Part shown: piece after piece, positions 24,211 through 32,914 of the stretch
Numbering within the stretch: the first letter of the stretch is position 1
How the letters are laid out: every line of letters begins with the position of its first letter
Origin: Clostridia bacterium
GTDB lineage: Bacteria > Bacillota_A > Clostridia > Christensenellales > Aristaeellaceae
NCBI GenBank assembly: GCA_017430945.1
Contig: JAFRMB010000029.1
Location: 1 to 36,618, forward strand
Direction of reading: 5' to 3'
Length of the DNA: 36,618 nt
The notes under the pieces: generated by a model
What the model was told of the DNA's origin: nothing
Databases searched by the model: none
Seen by the model: the letters and a program-made list of their open reading frames with translations, nothing else
Translations under genes and position numbers: made by a program

Positions 24211-24244
24211 GCAAAGAAGCAAGGCGTTCGCCCTGCTTCTTTGC
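24211..24244 (-). terminator. Hairpin after the second permease (possible partial terminator)
   Basis: Arms GCAAAGAAGCA / TGCTTCTTTGC with an inner GGCG-TT-CGCC. There is no clean T-run after it on the minus strand, so partial termination between the transporter and esterase is inferred. Confidence 0.45.
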
Positions 24245-24257
24245 ATGGTCTCTTCGA

Positions 24258-25280
24258 TCAACCGTTCGAGCGCGCCTTTTTGAAGATGCGGCTGAACACG
24301 GAGTCGCGCTTCAGACCGCTCATCTTATAGCTGGAGTACATGTCGATGGCGACGGCGGCGATGATGATGAGGCCCTTGATGAGGTCGTGGTACACCGATG
24401 CCACGCCGAGCAGTTGCAGGCCGTTCGTCAGTATGCCGATCAACAGCGCGCCGAACATGGCGCCCTGGATGGTGCCCGAGCCGCCGCGCAGCGATACGCC
24501 GCCCAGCACGATGGCGGCCAGCACGTCGTTCTCGTAGCCCTGCGCCTGGTTCGCGGAGGCCTGCAGGTTCATGCTCGAGAGCACGAGGCCCGACAGCGCA
24601 CCCATGAAGCCGGAGATCACATAGGCGATGATGATGACTTTCCGCACATGGATGCCGGAAAGCTTAGAAGCCTCGCGGTTTCCGCCCACGCAGTAGAGAT
24701 GCCGGCCGTAGACCGTCTTGTTCAGCATGATGTAGGTGAACAGGAAGCACGCAGCGAGGATGTACACCGGCATCGGCACGCCCAGGGGACGCGCGCCGCC
24801 GATCCACTTGAAGGCGTCGGCCTTCATGACGTTGATCAGCTGGTTGCCGGTGACAGTCTGCACGAAGCCGTACAGGATCTGGGACGTCGCCAGCGTCAGA
24901 AGGAACGCGGGAATGTCGAACCGGCAGAGCACGAGACCGTGGAACAGGCCGCTGACCATGCCGATGAACAGCCCCAGTACGACGCCCAGCAGCACGCTTT
25001 GGGCAGAAAAGCCGCCATGCGCGATGGTGGTGCAGCACACGGCGCCGGCCAGCGCGGCCGTGCCGGAGACGGTGCGGTCGATGCCCGCCAGCAGGACGGG
25101 GAAGGTCGCGCCGCAGATCATGATGCCCTGGAGCGAAATGGCGTAAAGGATGTTCAGAAAGTTGTTCGCCGCAAGGAATTTGCCCGGCAGCGCGATGGTG
25201 AATACGAGGCACATGACGATCAGTATGATCAACTGCCTGAACTTATAGGCCTGCCTGAGCCAGCTCTTGTTCTCATTCAT
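24258..25280 (-). CDS. ABC sugar importer permease (RbsC/YjfF/YtfT-like), second permease
   Basis: A 340-residue membrane protein of the BPD_transp_2 (CUT2) family with about eight to ten hydrophobic segments. Typical features are AISLQGIMICGATFPVLLAGIDRTVSGTAAL near the N-terminus, the NREASKLSGI loop (about 200-210) that contacts the ATPase, and the AIVLGGVSLRGGSGTIQGAMFGAL segment. The start follows the ATPase stop within 3 bases, with a GGAGG site inside the end of that gene. With the other permease it probably forms a heterodimeric pore, as in the YtfT-YjfF galactofuranose importer. The substrate is unknown. Confidence 0.9.
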   Translation of the reverse strand: MNENKSWLRQAYKFRQLIILIVMCLVFTIALPGKFLAANNFLNILYAISLQGIMICGATFPVLLAGIDRTVSGTAALAGAVCCTTIAHGGFSAQSVLLGVVLGLFIGMVSGLFHGLVLCRFDIPAFLLTLATSQILYGFVQTVTGNQLINVMKADAFKWIGGARPLGVPMPVYILAACFLFTYIMLNKTVYGRHLYCVGGNREASKLSGIHVRKVIIIAYVISGFMGALSGLVLSSMNLQASANQAQGYENDVLAAIVLGGVSLRGGSGTIQGAMFGALLIGILTNGLQLLGVASVYHDLIKGLIIIAAVAIDMYSSYKMSGLKRDSVFSRIFKKARSNG

Positions 25281-25283
25281 GCG

Positions 25284-26791
25284 TCACGCCTCCTTTCCCT
25301 GTGCGACGATGCCCGAGGAGGTCAGCAGGATGTCCTCCTGAGTGGCGACGCCGTCGTTGAATTCGTGGATGATGTGGCCTTCCTTCATCACGATGATGCG
25401 GTGTGCCACGCGGAGCACTTCGGATACGTCCGAGCTGACCAGCAGTACCGCGACGCCCTGAGAGGCCAGTTCGTCGATGAAATTGTAGATCTCATCCTTC
25501 GCGCCGATGTCGATGCCCACCGTCGGCTCGTCGATCAGGATCATCTTCAGGTCGCGCGTCAGCCACTTGGCCAGTACGGCCTTTTGCTGGTTGCCGCCGG
25601 ACAGGTTGCCCACGGGCACCAGTGGGTTGGCGGGGCGCATGTCCACGAGCTGCAGGCACGCTTGCCGAGTTCCTTCTCCTTGGCACGCTGCACGAAGCCA
25701 TGGCTGCTCATCGTGTCGTAGTTGGTGCTGGCCACGTTCTTTTCTACGGAAAGCAGCGGTATGAAACCCTGTGTGCGGCGGTCCTCCGGGATCAGGCCAA
25801 AGCCCTTCCGGATGGTCGCGTCGGTACCGCTGGACAGCTTCTCGCCGTTGAACAGGATCTCGCCCGAGTCATACTTGTCCGCACCGAATATGGCGCGCAG
25901 GATCTCTGTGCGGCCGGAGCCGACCAGACCGGTCAACACCAGCACTTCGCCTGCCTTGACCTCGAAGGAGATGTCTTCGAACCGGCCGAGGCTTGAGAGG
26001 TGCCTGACCTCGAGCACGGTGGGGTTCGCGGAGACGCACAGGTTCCGGGAGGCGGTCGCGTCGCTGAGTTCTTTGCCGATCATCATGCGCACGATCCTGT
26101 CGGGCACGATGTCATCGTGCTCCACGACGCCCACGAGGCTGCCGTCCCTGAGCACGGTGATACGGTCGGACAGCGCGAAGACCTCCTCGAGGCGGTGGGA
26201 GATATAGATGATGGATACGTTGCGCTCCCTGAGCTGGTGGATGATCTTGTAGAGCATCTCGCTCTCCTTGGCGGAGAGGGAAGCGGTGGGCTCGTCCATG
26301 ACGATGAGCCGAGCGTTGGTCGAAAGGGCCTTCAGGATCTCGACCATCTGCTTCTGCGCCACAGACAGTGTTTCGATGATGTCATCCGGGTTCAGCGGGA
26401 AGTCAAAGCGCTTGATGAGCTCCTCGACCTCTTTGCGCATGGCTTTCTTCTGGAGCACGCCGAACCGGTGCTTTTCCTTGTTGAGCAGGATGTTCTGCGT
26501 GACGGAGAGCGTGGGGATCAGGGAGAATTCCTGGAAGATGCAGGCGATGCCCAGCTTGCTCGCGTCCTCGCGGGATTCGATCTCGACGGGATTGCCGTCG
26601 AACAGGATCTCGCCGCCGTCCTTCGGATAGACGCCCGTCAGGATCTTGATCAATGTGGATTTGCCCGCGCCGTTTTCGCCCAGCAGCGCGTGGACCTCGC
26701 CGGTGCGCACGCTGAAATCGACTTCCTTCAGCGCTTTGACATGGGAGAATACCTTGACGATGCCCTTCATTTCGACGATGTTTTCGCTCAT
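25284..26791 (-). pseudogene. Sugar ABC importer double ATPase (RbsA/MglA/YtfR type), frameshifted
   Basis: A CUT2 ATPase with two ABC halves that appears broken by a one-base loss. The first part (26791 to about 25660) has Walker A GENGAGKST, signature LSVAQKQ, Walker B IVMDEPTASL and the start of the degenerate second half (LTGLVGSGRTE, IPEDRRTQG). The frame then leaves the family sequence at about 25645-25665 and stops at 25559. The other frame carries on with LVDMRPANPLVPVGNLSGGNQQKAVLAKWL, ILIDEPTVGIDIGAK and the normal C-terminus to 25284. The span is 1508 bases; one added base gives 502 residues, the usual family length. The start overlaps the upstream permease stop as ATGA. All other residues look intact, so this may be a sequencing error or a recent mutation. 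Confidence 0.85.
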
Positions 26792-27804
26792 TTGATCACC
26801 GCCATTTCGCGCTTCATGGCGCCGCGCCTGCGCGTGCGCTCAGTCATGAATTCGTTGTAGAACGCGTCGAACACCAGCATCAGCACGATGACGATGCCCG
26901 AGAGCAGCTGCTGGGTCTCCGTGGGGAAGCCGAACTTCAGTATGCCGTTTTCCAGCACGCGCATGAACAGAACGCCGATCACGGTGCCGATGATGTCGCC
27001 GCGCCCGCCGGAGAAAGCGCAGCCGCCGATGACGGTCGCGGAGATGGCTTTGAACTCATAGCCGACGCCGCCGCCGGGCTCTGCGGAGCGGTTCTTACCG
27101 AGGAAGAACAGGCTGGCCACGAAGGCACACAGAGCGGTGATCGTGAAGGCAAACATCTTGGTCTTGACGAAGCTGATGCCCGTGACTTCCGCCGAATTGC
27201 GGTTCGCGCCGATGGCATACAGGTTCGTGCCCTGCTTGGTGTTCTTAAGGACGAACTGTACGATGACGGCCATCAGTATGAACGCGATCGTACAGTAATA
27301 CATACCGTCCAGCGGGCCGGAGCCGATCCTGCCGCCGAACCACTTCACGATGGGGTGTTTGATGGAGACGGTCGTCAGGCCGCCATACTTGTCGTGGATG
27401 GCGAAAAGGTACTGCGCGCCGACGAACACGAAGCGCGTGGACAGCGTGGCGATGAAGTCCGGGATCCTCAGCACGGCGACGACGAATCCGTTGAACAGGC
27501 CGCACACCAGGGATACTGCCAGCGTGATCACCAGGATGATCGGCATGGGCAGCTCGGTGTAGTACAGCATGTTGCAGATGAGCATACAGTTAAGGCCCAT
27601 CAGCGCGCCGCAGGACAGGTCGTTGCCGCCGGTGATGATGACCAGCGTGACGCCGATGGCCAGAAGGCCGACCAGCGAGCACTCCCTGAGCATGTTGTAG
27701 ATGTTCTGGGACGTGAAGAACTTGTCCGACGTCAGTCCGAACACCAGCAACAGCAAGATCAGCAGACCAAATGAGATCAGTCTGCGCAAGGTCTCTTGTC
27801 TCAC
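26788..27804 (-). CDS. ABC sugar importer permease (RbsC/YtfT-like), first permease
   Basis: A 338-residue CUT2 permease with about eight to ten membrane segments. It shows LLAIGVTLVIITGGNDLSCGALMGL near the N-terminus, the cytoplasmic NRNSAEVTGI coupling loop and ATVIGGCAFSGGRGDIIGTVIG, all typical of RbsC-like proteins. The start is probably GTG 27804, nine bases after GGAGG; a longer frame to 27855 begins with TTG and lacks a site. The stop overlaps the ATPase start by four bases. It lies after the binding protein gene and an intercistronic hairpin. It differs clearly from the second permease, which implies a heterodimer. Confidence 0.9.
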   Translation of the reverse strand: MRQETLRRLISFGLLILLLLVFGLTSDKFFTSQNIYNMLRECSLVGLLAIGVTLVIITGGNDLSCGALMGLNCMLICNMLYYTELPMPIILVITLAVSLVCGLFNGFVVAVLRIPDFIATLSTRFVFVGAQYLFAIHDKYGGLTTVSIKHPIVKWFGGRIGSGPLDGMYYCTIAFILMAVIVQFVLKNTKQGTNLYAIGANRNSAEVTGISFVKTKMFAFTITALCAFVASLFFLGKNRSAEPGGGVGYEFKAISATVIGGCAFSGGRGDIIGTVIGVLFMRVLENGILKFGFPTETQQLLSGIVIVLMLVFDAFYNEFMTERTRRRGAMKREMAVIK

Positions 27805-27872
27805 TTTCCCATTCCTCCCCTCGCGCGCACCGTTGCAGGCGACGCGCTTTTGCAAGCCGTTATATGAATAAT

Positions 27873-27895
27873 GGGTGGCGGCAGGGCCGCCACCC
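27873..27895 (-). terminator. Intercistronic hairpin between binding protein and permease genes
   Basis: Perfect 10-bp stem GGGTGGCGGC / GCCGCCACCC with a 3-nt loop, 23 bases after the binding protein stop, with only a weak T-tract. Such hairpins often lower expression of downstream transporter genes relative to the binding protein. Confidence 0.6.
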
Positions 27896-27918
27896 GAAAC
27901 GGGTCAGATCCGATCAGA

Positions 27919-28881
27919 TTACCAGCGCATGTCGGCCGTGATTTCGGCGACGTTCTCGGCGGTAACGGTGATCGGGGGCATCTTGATGACCGGAGTGGCC
28001 TCCCAATCGGAGATGTCGATGTCGGAGCCGATGTACATCATGAGCAGACGCAGAGCGGTCGCGCCCTGATCATACACGTTGGTGTACACAGTGCCGGTGA
28101 TGATGCCTTCCTCGATGAACTCCAGGGCCTTGGTCTCGCCGTTGGCGCCCCAGATCTGGATGCCTTCGACACCGGCAGCCTGGCAGGCCATGCCAGCGCC
28201 TTCGGCCATCTGGTCGTTGTGGGCGAACACGGCGTTGATCTGATCCGGATAGGCGGTCAGGAAGTTGGCCATGGTGGTGTTGGCCTTCTCCATGTTCCAG
28301 TCGGCAGCCTGCTCCTCGAGGATGGTGATCTCGGGATAGTTGGCCAGGGTATCCTGGAAGCCGGCTTCCAGGTTGATGCCGCGGGCTGCGCCGGGAGCAG
28401 CCTGGATGACGACGACGTTGCCCTTGCCGCCCAGAGACTCGGCGATGTTGTTCGCGATGACCGCACCGGCCTCGTAGTCGGTCATGGAGACCAGGCCGTG
28501 GCAGACCGCGTCAGAGTCCATGTTGATGCAGACGACCGGGATGCCGGCAGCCTCAGCATCCTCGATGGCAGGGGTCAGGCTGGCCTTGTTGTAGGTCTGG
28601 ATGATGATGCCATCATACTCCTGGGCGATGCAGTCGTTCACCAGGGTGATCTGCTTGTCAGCGCTCTTCTCACCGTCGTAGATGTCCACGGTGATGTTGC
28701 CCCAGTAGGCAGCCTCGTTCTTGATACCGTTGCCCCAGCCGGTGCAGTTGGCCTCGGTGGCGGCGGTGGCGATCCAGGCCACGCGCATCTCATCCTTGTA
28801 GGGATCCTTTTCGGCGGCAAAAGCAGAGAACATGCTCATCGCGAGGGTCAGAATCAGGACGAGTGCAAAGATCTTCTTCAT
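27919..28881 (-). CDS. ABC importer substrate-binding protein (RbsB/YtfQ-like, Peripla_BP_4)
   Basis: A 320-residue exported binding protein for a sugar or sugar-like ligand. The signal peptide is MKKIFALVLILTLAMSMFSAFA, with cleavage probably after AFA (residue 22). There is no lipobox cysteine, which is unusual for a Gram-positive binding protein, so it might be released or retained by the transporter. The mature part shows the type 1 periplasmic fold with DGIIIQTYNKASLTPAI, INMDSDAV, a VFAHNDQMAEGAG segment and IWGANGETKALEFI. Start ATG 28881 follows AGAGAGG; a longer in-frame start at 28911 is less likely. It is the first gene of the leftward operon and diverges from the FGGY kinase gene. 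Confidence 0.92.
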   Translation of the reverse strand: MKKIFALVLILTLAMSMFSAFAAEKDPYKDEMRVAWIATAATEANCTGWGNGIKNEAAYWGNITVDIYDGEKSADKQITLVNDCIAQEYDGIIIQTYNKASLTPAIEDAEAAGIPVVCINMDSDAVCHGLVSMTDYEAGAVIANNIAESLGGKGNVVVIQAAPGAARGINLEAGFQDTLANYPEITILEEQAADWNMEKANTTMANFLTAYPDQINAVFAHNDQMAEGAGMACQAAGVEGIQIWGANGETKALEFIEEGIITGTVYTNVYDQGATALRLLMMYIGSDIDISDWEATPVIKMPPITVTAENVAEITADMRW

Positions 28882-28963
28882 TCCAGTCAACCTCTCTATC
28901 ATTATTTCCACGCTGCGGCAGCCTGCAAAAGACAGTGCCTGACCGGCCGCGTGATCTGCTCCG

Positions 28964-28993
28964 ATATTAGCATAGCGACTTTTGGCTCGTCAA
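28964..28993 (-). promoter_or_regulatory. Promoter of the ABC importer operon
   Basis: On the minus strand, TTGACG, 18-bp spacer and TAATAT with an upstream TGC (extended -10), 82 bases before the binding protein ATG. Confidence 0.7.
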
Positions 28994-29003
28994 GCGAATG
29001 AGG

Positions 29004-29037
29004 GAAAAGTGCACATTTTCTCAAAATGCGCTTTTTC
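29004..29037. promoter_or_regulatory. Inverted repeat between divergent promoters, candidate operator
   Basis: GAAAAGTGCACATTTT, then CTC, then AAAATGCGCTTTTTC: an imperfect long inverted repeat with a perfect core CATTTT-CTC-AAAATG. It lies directly upstream of the importer -35 and about 70 bases upstream of the kinase -35, a fitting place for a site of the SorC-type regulator encoded nearby. Confidence 0.5.
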
Positions 29038-29106
29038 TTAAATACATGATCCTGACAGGAGACCGGGGACGGGACATGGGAATCTGTGCAAATTAGCGAA
29101 CGTGAA

Positions 29107-29135
29107 TTGAAATCCTGCCCGCTTCATGTTAATAT
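29107..29135 (+). promoter_or_regulatory. Promoter of the kinase-regulator operon
   Basis: TTGAAA, 17-bp spacer and TAATAT with an upstream TGT (extended -10), 42 bases before the ATG at 29177. Confidence 0.75.
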
Positions 29136-29176
29136 GGATGCAAATGATGGATGCCTGAACGGTCGGAGGAGAAGAC

Positions 29177-30646
29177 ATGCAGATCCTGGTCATCGATATA
29201 GGAACTACCAGTGCACGCGGCATACTCTACGGTCCGGGCGGCAGTGCTTTGGATATGCACAGCGTGTCCACGCCGCTGCTCCACGATCCCGACACCGGGT
29301 TCATCGAGCAATCGCCGGATGTCTACCGCAGGGCGATCTCGGTGATCTGCCGCAGGATCGCGCGGACACACCAGATCTACGCGATCTCGGTCACGGCGTT
29401 CCGCTCGGCGCCGACGCTGGTCGACCGTAGCGGCGAACCGATGACCAACTTCATCATGTGGCAGGATACCCGCAACAGCGAGATCTGCCGAAGGCTCCAG
29501 CCGATGGCACCGGCGATCTACGCGACCAGCGGTGCGCGCCTGAACACCGTGTTTACCGCCAGCAAACTCACATGGTTCCGCGAGCATCAGCCTGAGATGT
29601 GGTCGCGGGCCTACAAAGCGATGATCGTGCCTGATTTCGTGGTCAACTTCATGACGGGCGAATTCGCGACCGACTATACGTACGGCAGCCGGACACATCT
29701 CATGGATATCCGCTCGCTGCGGTGGGACGAGGAAATGTGCCGCGTGTTTTCGATCGACATGGACAAGCTTTGCGAGCTGCGCAGCCAGGGCACGGTCTTC
29801 GGAAAAGTCAATGCGGCCTTCGCCGGCATGACCGGCATACGGGAGGGCGTTCCGGTCATATCGGCCGGAGGAGACCAGCAGTGCGGCGCACTGGGCCTCG
29901 GCGTGATGGACGACTCGAAGATCGAGGTCAACTCCGGCACGGGATCCTTCATCATATCTCTGGCTGATCGGCCGATCCTCGAGAATGACGCGGTCATATG
30001 CAATGTGGCCAGTGTGCCCGGCATGTATACGCAGGAAATGAACGTCATCGCAAGCGCATCCGCTGTCAACTGGCTCATACGGGAGTTCTTTCCGGAGCAC
30101 TGGGGCAATCCGCCGGACTTCGATGCCGTCAACCGCATCGCGGAGAAGACGCCCGTGGGTGCCCGCGGGCTCTGCGCTGTGCCGCACTTCCAGGGCTGCG
30201 GCAGCCGGAGCTGGGACCCGGAGGCGCGCGCGATCTTTGCGGGCTTCTCTCTGAGCACCGAGCGGGGAGACATGATCCGGGCGCTTTACGAGGGGATCGC
30301 CGCGGAGATCGCCAAGAGCATCGACGCGCTGCCGGAGGCATGCCGTAAGGCATCGTCGATAGCGGTGGCTGGCGGCCTGTCCCGCTCCGACATCTACAAC
30401 CGGATCCTGTGTGACATGACGGATCGCACGCTCGTGCGCGGCGAAAACGAACAGGCCACCGCGCTCGGCGCTTACATCTCTGCGGCGGTGGCGCTTGGCG
30501 TTTACGGCGGATACCGGGAGGCGTACGATTCGGTCAGGCACCGGGAGGGCGATGTCATCTATGAGCCGGACGCCGGGAACGCCGCTTTCTACCGCGCATA
30601 CGGGGAGCGGGCGGAGCGGCTCTATCGCGCGGACAGCCGGGCGTGA
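29177..30646 (+). CDS. FGGY-family carbohydrate kinase
   Basis: A 489-residue sugar kinase of the FGGY family (xylulokinase, gluconokinase, L-xylulose kinase and others). The N-terminal phosphate-binding loop is IDIGTTSARG (about 6-15), the substrate region includes IMWQDTRN (93-100), the catalytic base is probably Asp233 in AGGDQQCGALG, and the second ATP motif is NSGTGSF. The C-terminal adenosine motif is IAVAGGLSRSDIYNRILCD. The start is ATG 29177 after GGAGGAG. The regulator gene follows 39 bases on. The neighbouring UlaG homologue suggests that the substrate is L-ascorbate, 3-keto-L-gulonate or a related sugar acid, but this is inference. Confidence 0.88.
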   Translation: MQILVIDIGTTSARGILYGPGGSALDMHSVSTPLLHDPDTGFIEQSPDVYRRAISVICRRIARTHQIYAISVTAFRSAPTLVDRSGEPMTNFIMWQDTRNSEICRRLQPMAPAIYATSGARLNTVFTASKLTWFREHQPEMWSRAYKAMIVPDFVVNFMTGEFATDYTYGSRTHLMDIRSLRWDEEMCRVFSIDMDKLCELRSQGTVFGKVNAAFAGMTGIREGVPVISAGGDQQCGALGLGVMDDSKIEVNSGTGSFIISLADRPILENDAVICNVASVPGMYTQEMNVIASASAVNWLIREFFPEHWGNPPDFDAVNRIAEKTPVGARGLCAVPHFQGCGSRSWDPEARAIFAGFSLSTERGDMIRALYEGIAAEIAKSIDALPEACRKASSIAVAGGLSRSDIYNRILCDMTDRTLVRGENEQATALGAYISAAVALGVYGGYREAYDSVRHREGDVIYEPDAGNAAFYRAYGERAERLYRADSRA

Positions 30647-30685
30647 AGATCTGACAGGAACGGACACAGAAGGGAGGCCATGCGG

Positions 30686-31645
30686 ATGGACAAGGGGCGG
30701 AGAGACCAGGAATTCATGAGTATCATCGCCTATCTGTATTACTATGCGGATATGAACCAGTCGGACATCGCCGACCGGCTGTTCCTGTCGCGCTCCACCG
30801 TGTCCAGGCTCATCAAAAAGGCGCGGCAGAGCGGGGTGGTCGAGCTCAAGATTAACGAGCCGTGGGACCGCGACCTGTCGATGGAGGACAAGCTGCGCAC
30901 TTGCTTTTCGATCAAGAGCGCCAGGGTGCTGTGTCTCCCCGAAAGCATGGGCAAGGAAGCGGTGCTGGATATGCTGGGCCAGGCGGCGACGTTCTACGTC
31001 AGCTGCAACGTTCAAAACCAGTCCATACTGGGCATGAGCTGGGGAAACACCATCTCTCACGTCAACAACACGATCACGACCATGCAGAACATACCGCTGA
31101 CCGTCGTGCCCATCATGGGGACGATGACCTATCCGGATACCAACCCGGAGAGCCTGAAGCTAAGCCAGCGCTTTGCGAGGATCTACGGCGGGCGCTTCTT
31201 CCCGCTGGATGCGCCGCTCTTCGCCTCGTCGAAGGAGCAGCTCGCCGAACTGCTGGCCGATCCCGGCATCGCGGAAGCCATCAATACGTCCCGCAACGCG
31301 GATCTCATCATCACCAGTGTCGGTTCCATCGAGGATCGCAGCTGGGACCGCGTATTCGGCATGGACCGCCTGTCCCGTTTGAAGGAGATCGGCTGTGTTG
31401 GCCATATCGGGGGGCATTTCATCGACATCAACGGGCATGAGATCGACGGCACCTATAAGGATCTGCACATCGGGCTGTCGCTCGACGAGATACGGGCCAA
31501 TGAATATGTGATGTGTGTGGCGGATTCGCCCAGGAAGGCGGAAGCTGTCTACGCTGCGCTGCGCGGCGGACTCGTCAACACGCTGATCGTCACCTATCCA
31601 CTGGCGCAGCGGATCATGGAGATCGTGCAGGAGCGCAGCCTGTAA
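30686..31645 (+). CDS. SorC-family sugar-responsive transcription regulator
   Basis: A 319-residue regulator. The N-terminal helix-turn-helix (about residues 23-53) reads NQSDIADRLFLSRSTVSRLIKKARQSGVVEL. The remainder is the SorC sugar-phosphate-binding domain, a relative of the DeoR/GlpR and sugar isomerase fold, with SWGNTISHV, VPIMGTM, LIITSVGSIEDRSW and a late GCVGHIGGHFID segment. Start ATG 30686 lies 8 bases after AGGGAGG; the in-frame ATG at 30680 has only a 2-base gap. It probably controls the two divergent transcripts beside it and the ulaG promoter, in response to a phosphorylated intermediate. Control of these genes is inferred from position and nearby palindromes. Confidence 0.88.
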   Translation: MDKGRRDQEFMSIIAYLYYYADMNQSDIADRLFLSRSTVSRLIKKARQSGVVELKINEPWDRDLSMEDKLRTCFSIKSARVLCLPESMGKEAVLDMLGQAATFYVSCNVQNQSILGMSWGNTISHVNNTITTMQNIPLTVVPIMGTMTYPDTNPESLKLSQRFARIYGGRFFPLDAPLFASSKEQLAELLADPGIAEAINTSRNADLIITSVGSIEDRSWDRVFGMDRLSRLKEIGCVGHIGGHFIDINGHEIDGTYKDLHIGLSLDEIRANEYVMCVADSPRKAEAVYAALRGGLVNTLIVTYPLAQRIMEIVQERSL

Positions 31646-31658
31646 CAGGCGCTCGTAA

Positions 31659-31678
31659 AATGAGAAATATTTCACATT
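31659..31678. promoter_or_regulatory. 20-bp palindrome upstream of the ulaG promoter, candidate operator
   Basis: AATGAGAAAT followed by ATTTCACATT; nine of ten half-site positions are symmetric. It lies 12 bases upstream of the ulaG -35. The TGAGAAA core also occurs (minus strand) in the inverted repeat at 29004-29037. Confidence 0.55.
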
Positions 31679-31690
31679 GGCGCGTCGATA

Positions 31691-31719
31691 TTGACAGGGC
31701 ACACGAAGGATCCTAAAAT
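31691..31719 (+). promoter_or_regulatory. Consensus promoter for ulaG
   Basis: Perfect -35 TTGACA, 17-bp spacer and -10 TAAAAT, 62 bases before the ulaG ATG. It shows ulaG can be expressed separately from the kinase and regulator. Confidence 0.75.
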
Positions 31720-31780
31720 ACGGGTATCAGCCGGGCATGGAGCGCGGCGATCCTGAAAAAGAGGAAGCGAGGAAAAAGAC

Positions 31781-32884
31781 ATGAGCAAGATTTCTGAGAT
31801 GACCCGGGAGAGCTGGATCATGAGCACCTTCCCAGAGTGGGGGACCTGGCTGAACGAGGATATCGAGAACACGGTGGTCCCCGAGGGCAATGTGTCTATG
31901 TGGTGGCTCGGCTGCACCGGCATCTGGATGAAGACGCCGGGCAATACCAACATCACCATCGATTTCTGGAATGGGAACGGCAAGCGTACGCACGGCGACA
32001 ACCGGATGAAGGTCGGACACCAGATGGCCAACATGTGCGGCGGTCGGCTGATGCAGCCCAATCTCAGGAACATCCCGTTCGTGTGCGATCCCTTTGCTTT
32101 CAAACATGTGGACGCCGTGCTGGCGACGCACTATCATCAGGACCACATGTCAGCCGAGTGGGCGGCGCATGTGATCAACAGCGGCATGACCACGACGGAT
32201 GAGAGCGGCAAAGAGATCCCCGTGCCATTCATCGGCCCGCTCAAGAGCGTGGAGACCTGGATGAAGTGGGGCGTGCCCGAGGAGCGCTGCCGCGTGGTGC
32301 GCCCGGGAGACGTCATCCGCATCGGCGATATCGAGATCGTGGTGCTGGATTCCTTTGATCGCACCTGCATCGTCACGACCGATTCGACCGGCCCCGACCG
32401 CGAGGAACTGACCGGGAAATGCCCGACAGATATGGATGACAAGGCGGTCAACTACCTCCTCAGGACGCCCGGCGGCAACATCTACCACTCCGGCGACTCT
32501 CACTTCTCCATATATTTTGCCAAGCACGGCAAGGATTACGACGTGGACGTCGCCTTCGCGTCGTTCGGCGAGAACCCGGTGGGCATGCAGGACAAGATGA
32601 CCTCCATCGACGTGCTGCGCATGGCGGAGAACCTCCGCTGCAAGGTCGTCATCCCGATCCACTGGGACGTCTGGACCAACTTCGCGCCGGACTGCGAAGA
32701 GATCCGCCTGCTCTACGATTTCAAGAAGGACCGCAACGAGTATCGCTTCCATCCGTTCTTCTGGCAGGTGGGCGGAAGCTATACCTACCCCCAGGATGCC
32801 GACAAGCGGTATTTCCATCATCGCCGCGGATTCGAGGATTGCTTCGAGCAGCCGCAGAACATCCCCTTCCGCAGCTGTCTGTGA
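31781..32884 (+). CDS. ulaG: UlaG-type L-ascorbate-6-phosphate lactonase homologue
   Basis: A 367-residue metallo-beta-lactamase-fold lactonase. It resembles E. coli UlaG as I recall it along nearly its whole length: an opening ITRESWI..STFPEWG type segment (here MTRESWIMSTFPEWGTW), MWWLGCTGIW, DFWNGNGK, the metal motif THYHQDH (H117, H119, D121, H122), a MDDKAVNYL segment, IYHSGDSHFS, GENPVGMQDKMTS and FWQVGGSYT near the end. UlaG opens the lactone of L-ascorbate 6-phosphate to 3-keto-L-gulonate 6-phosphate. The start ATG 31781 follows GAGGAAAAAG. In E. coli the substrate comes from a PTS; no PTS, UlaD, UlaE or UlaF gene is present in this window. Enzyme family is secure and exact substrate is likely but not proven. 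Confidence 0.9.
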   Translation: MSKISEMTRESWIMSTFPEWGTWLNEDIENTVVPEGNVSMWWLGCTGIWMKTPGNTNITIDFWNGNGKRTHGDNRMKVGHQMANMCGGRLMQPNLRNIPFVCDPFAFKHVDAVLATHYHQDHMSAEWAAHVINSGMTTTDESGKEIPVPFIGPLKSVETWMKWGVPEERCRVVRPGDVIRIGDIEIVVLDSFDRTCIVTTDSTGPDREELTGKCPTDMDDKAVNYLLRTPGGNIYHSGDSHFSIYFAKHGKDYDVDVAFASFGENPVGMQDKMTSIDVLRMAENLRCKVVIPIHWDVWTNFAPDCEEIRLLYDFKKDRNEYRFHPFFWQVGGSYTYPQDADKRYFHHRRGFEDCFEQPQNIPFRSCL

Positions 32885-32914
32885 TGTCAAAACATTGGGA
32901 AGAGAGGGATGACC

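Noticed and set aside
29129..31060. A 643-codon open frame on the minus strand opposite the kinase and regulator
   Set aside because: The opposite strand encodes clear FGGY and SorC motifs; this frame has Arg/His/Asp-rich composition and no recognisable domain.
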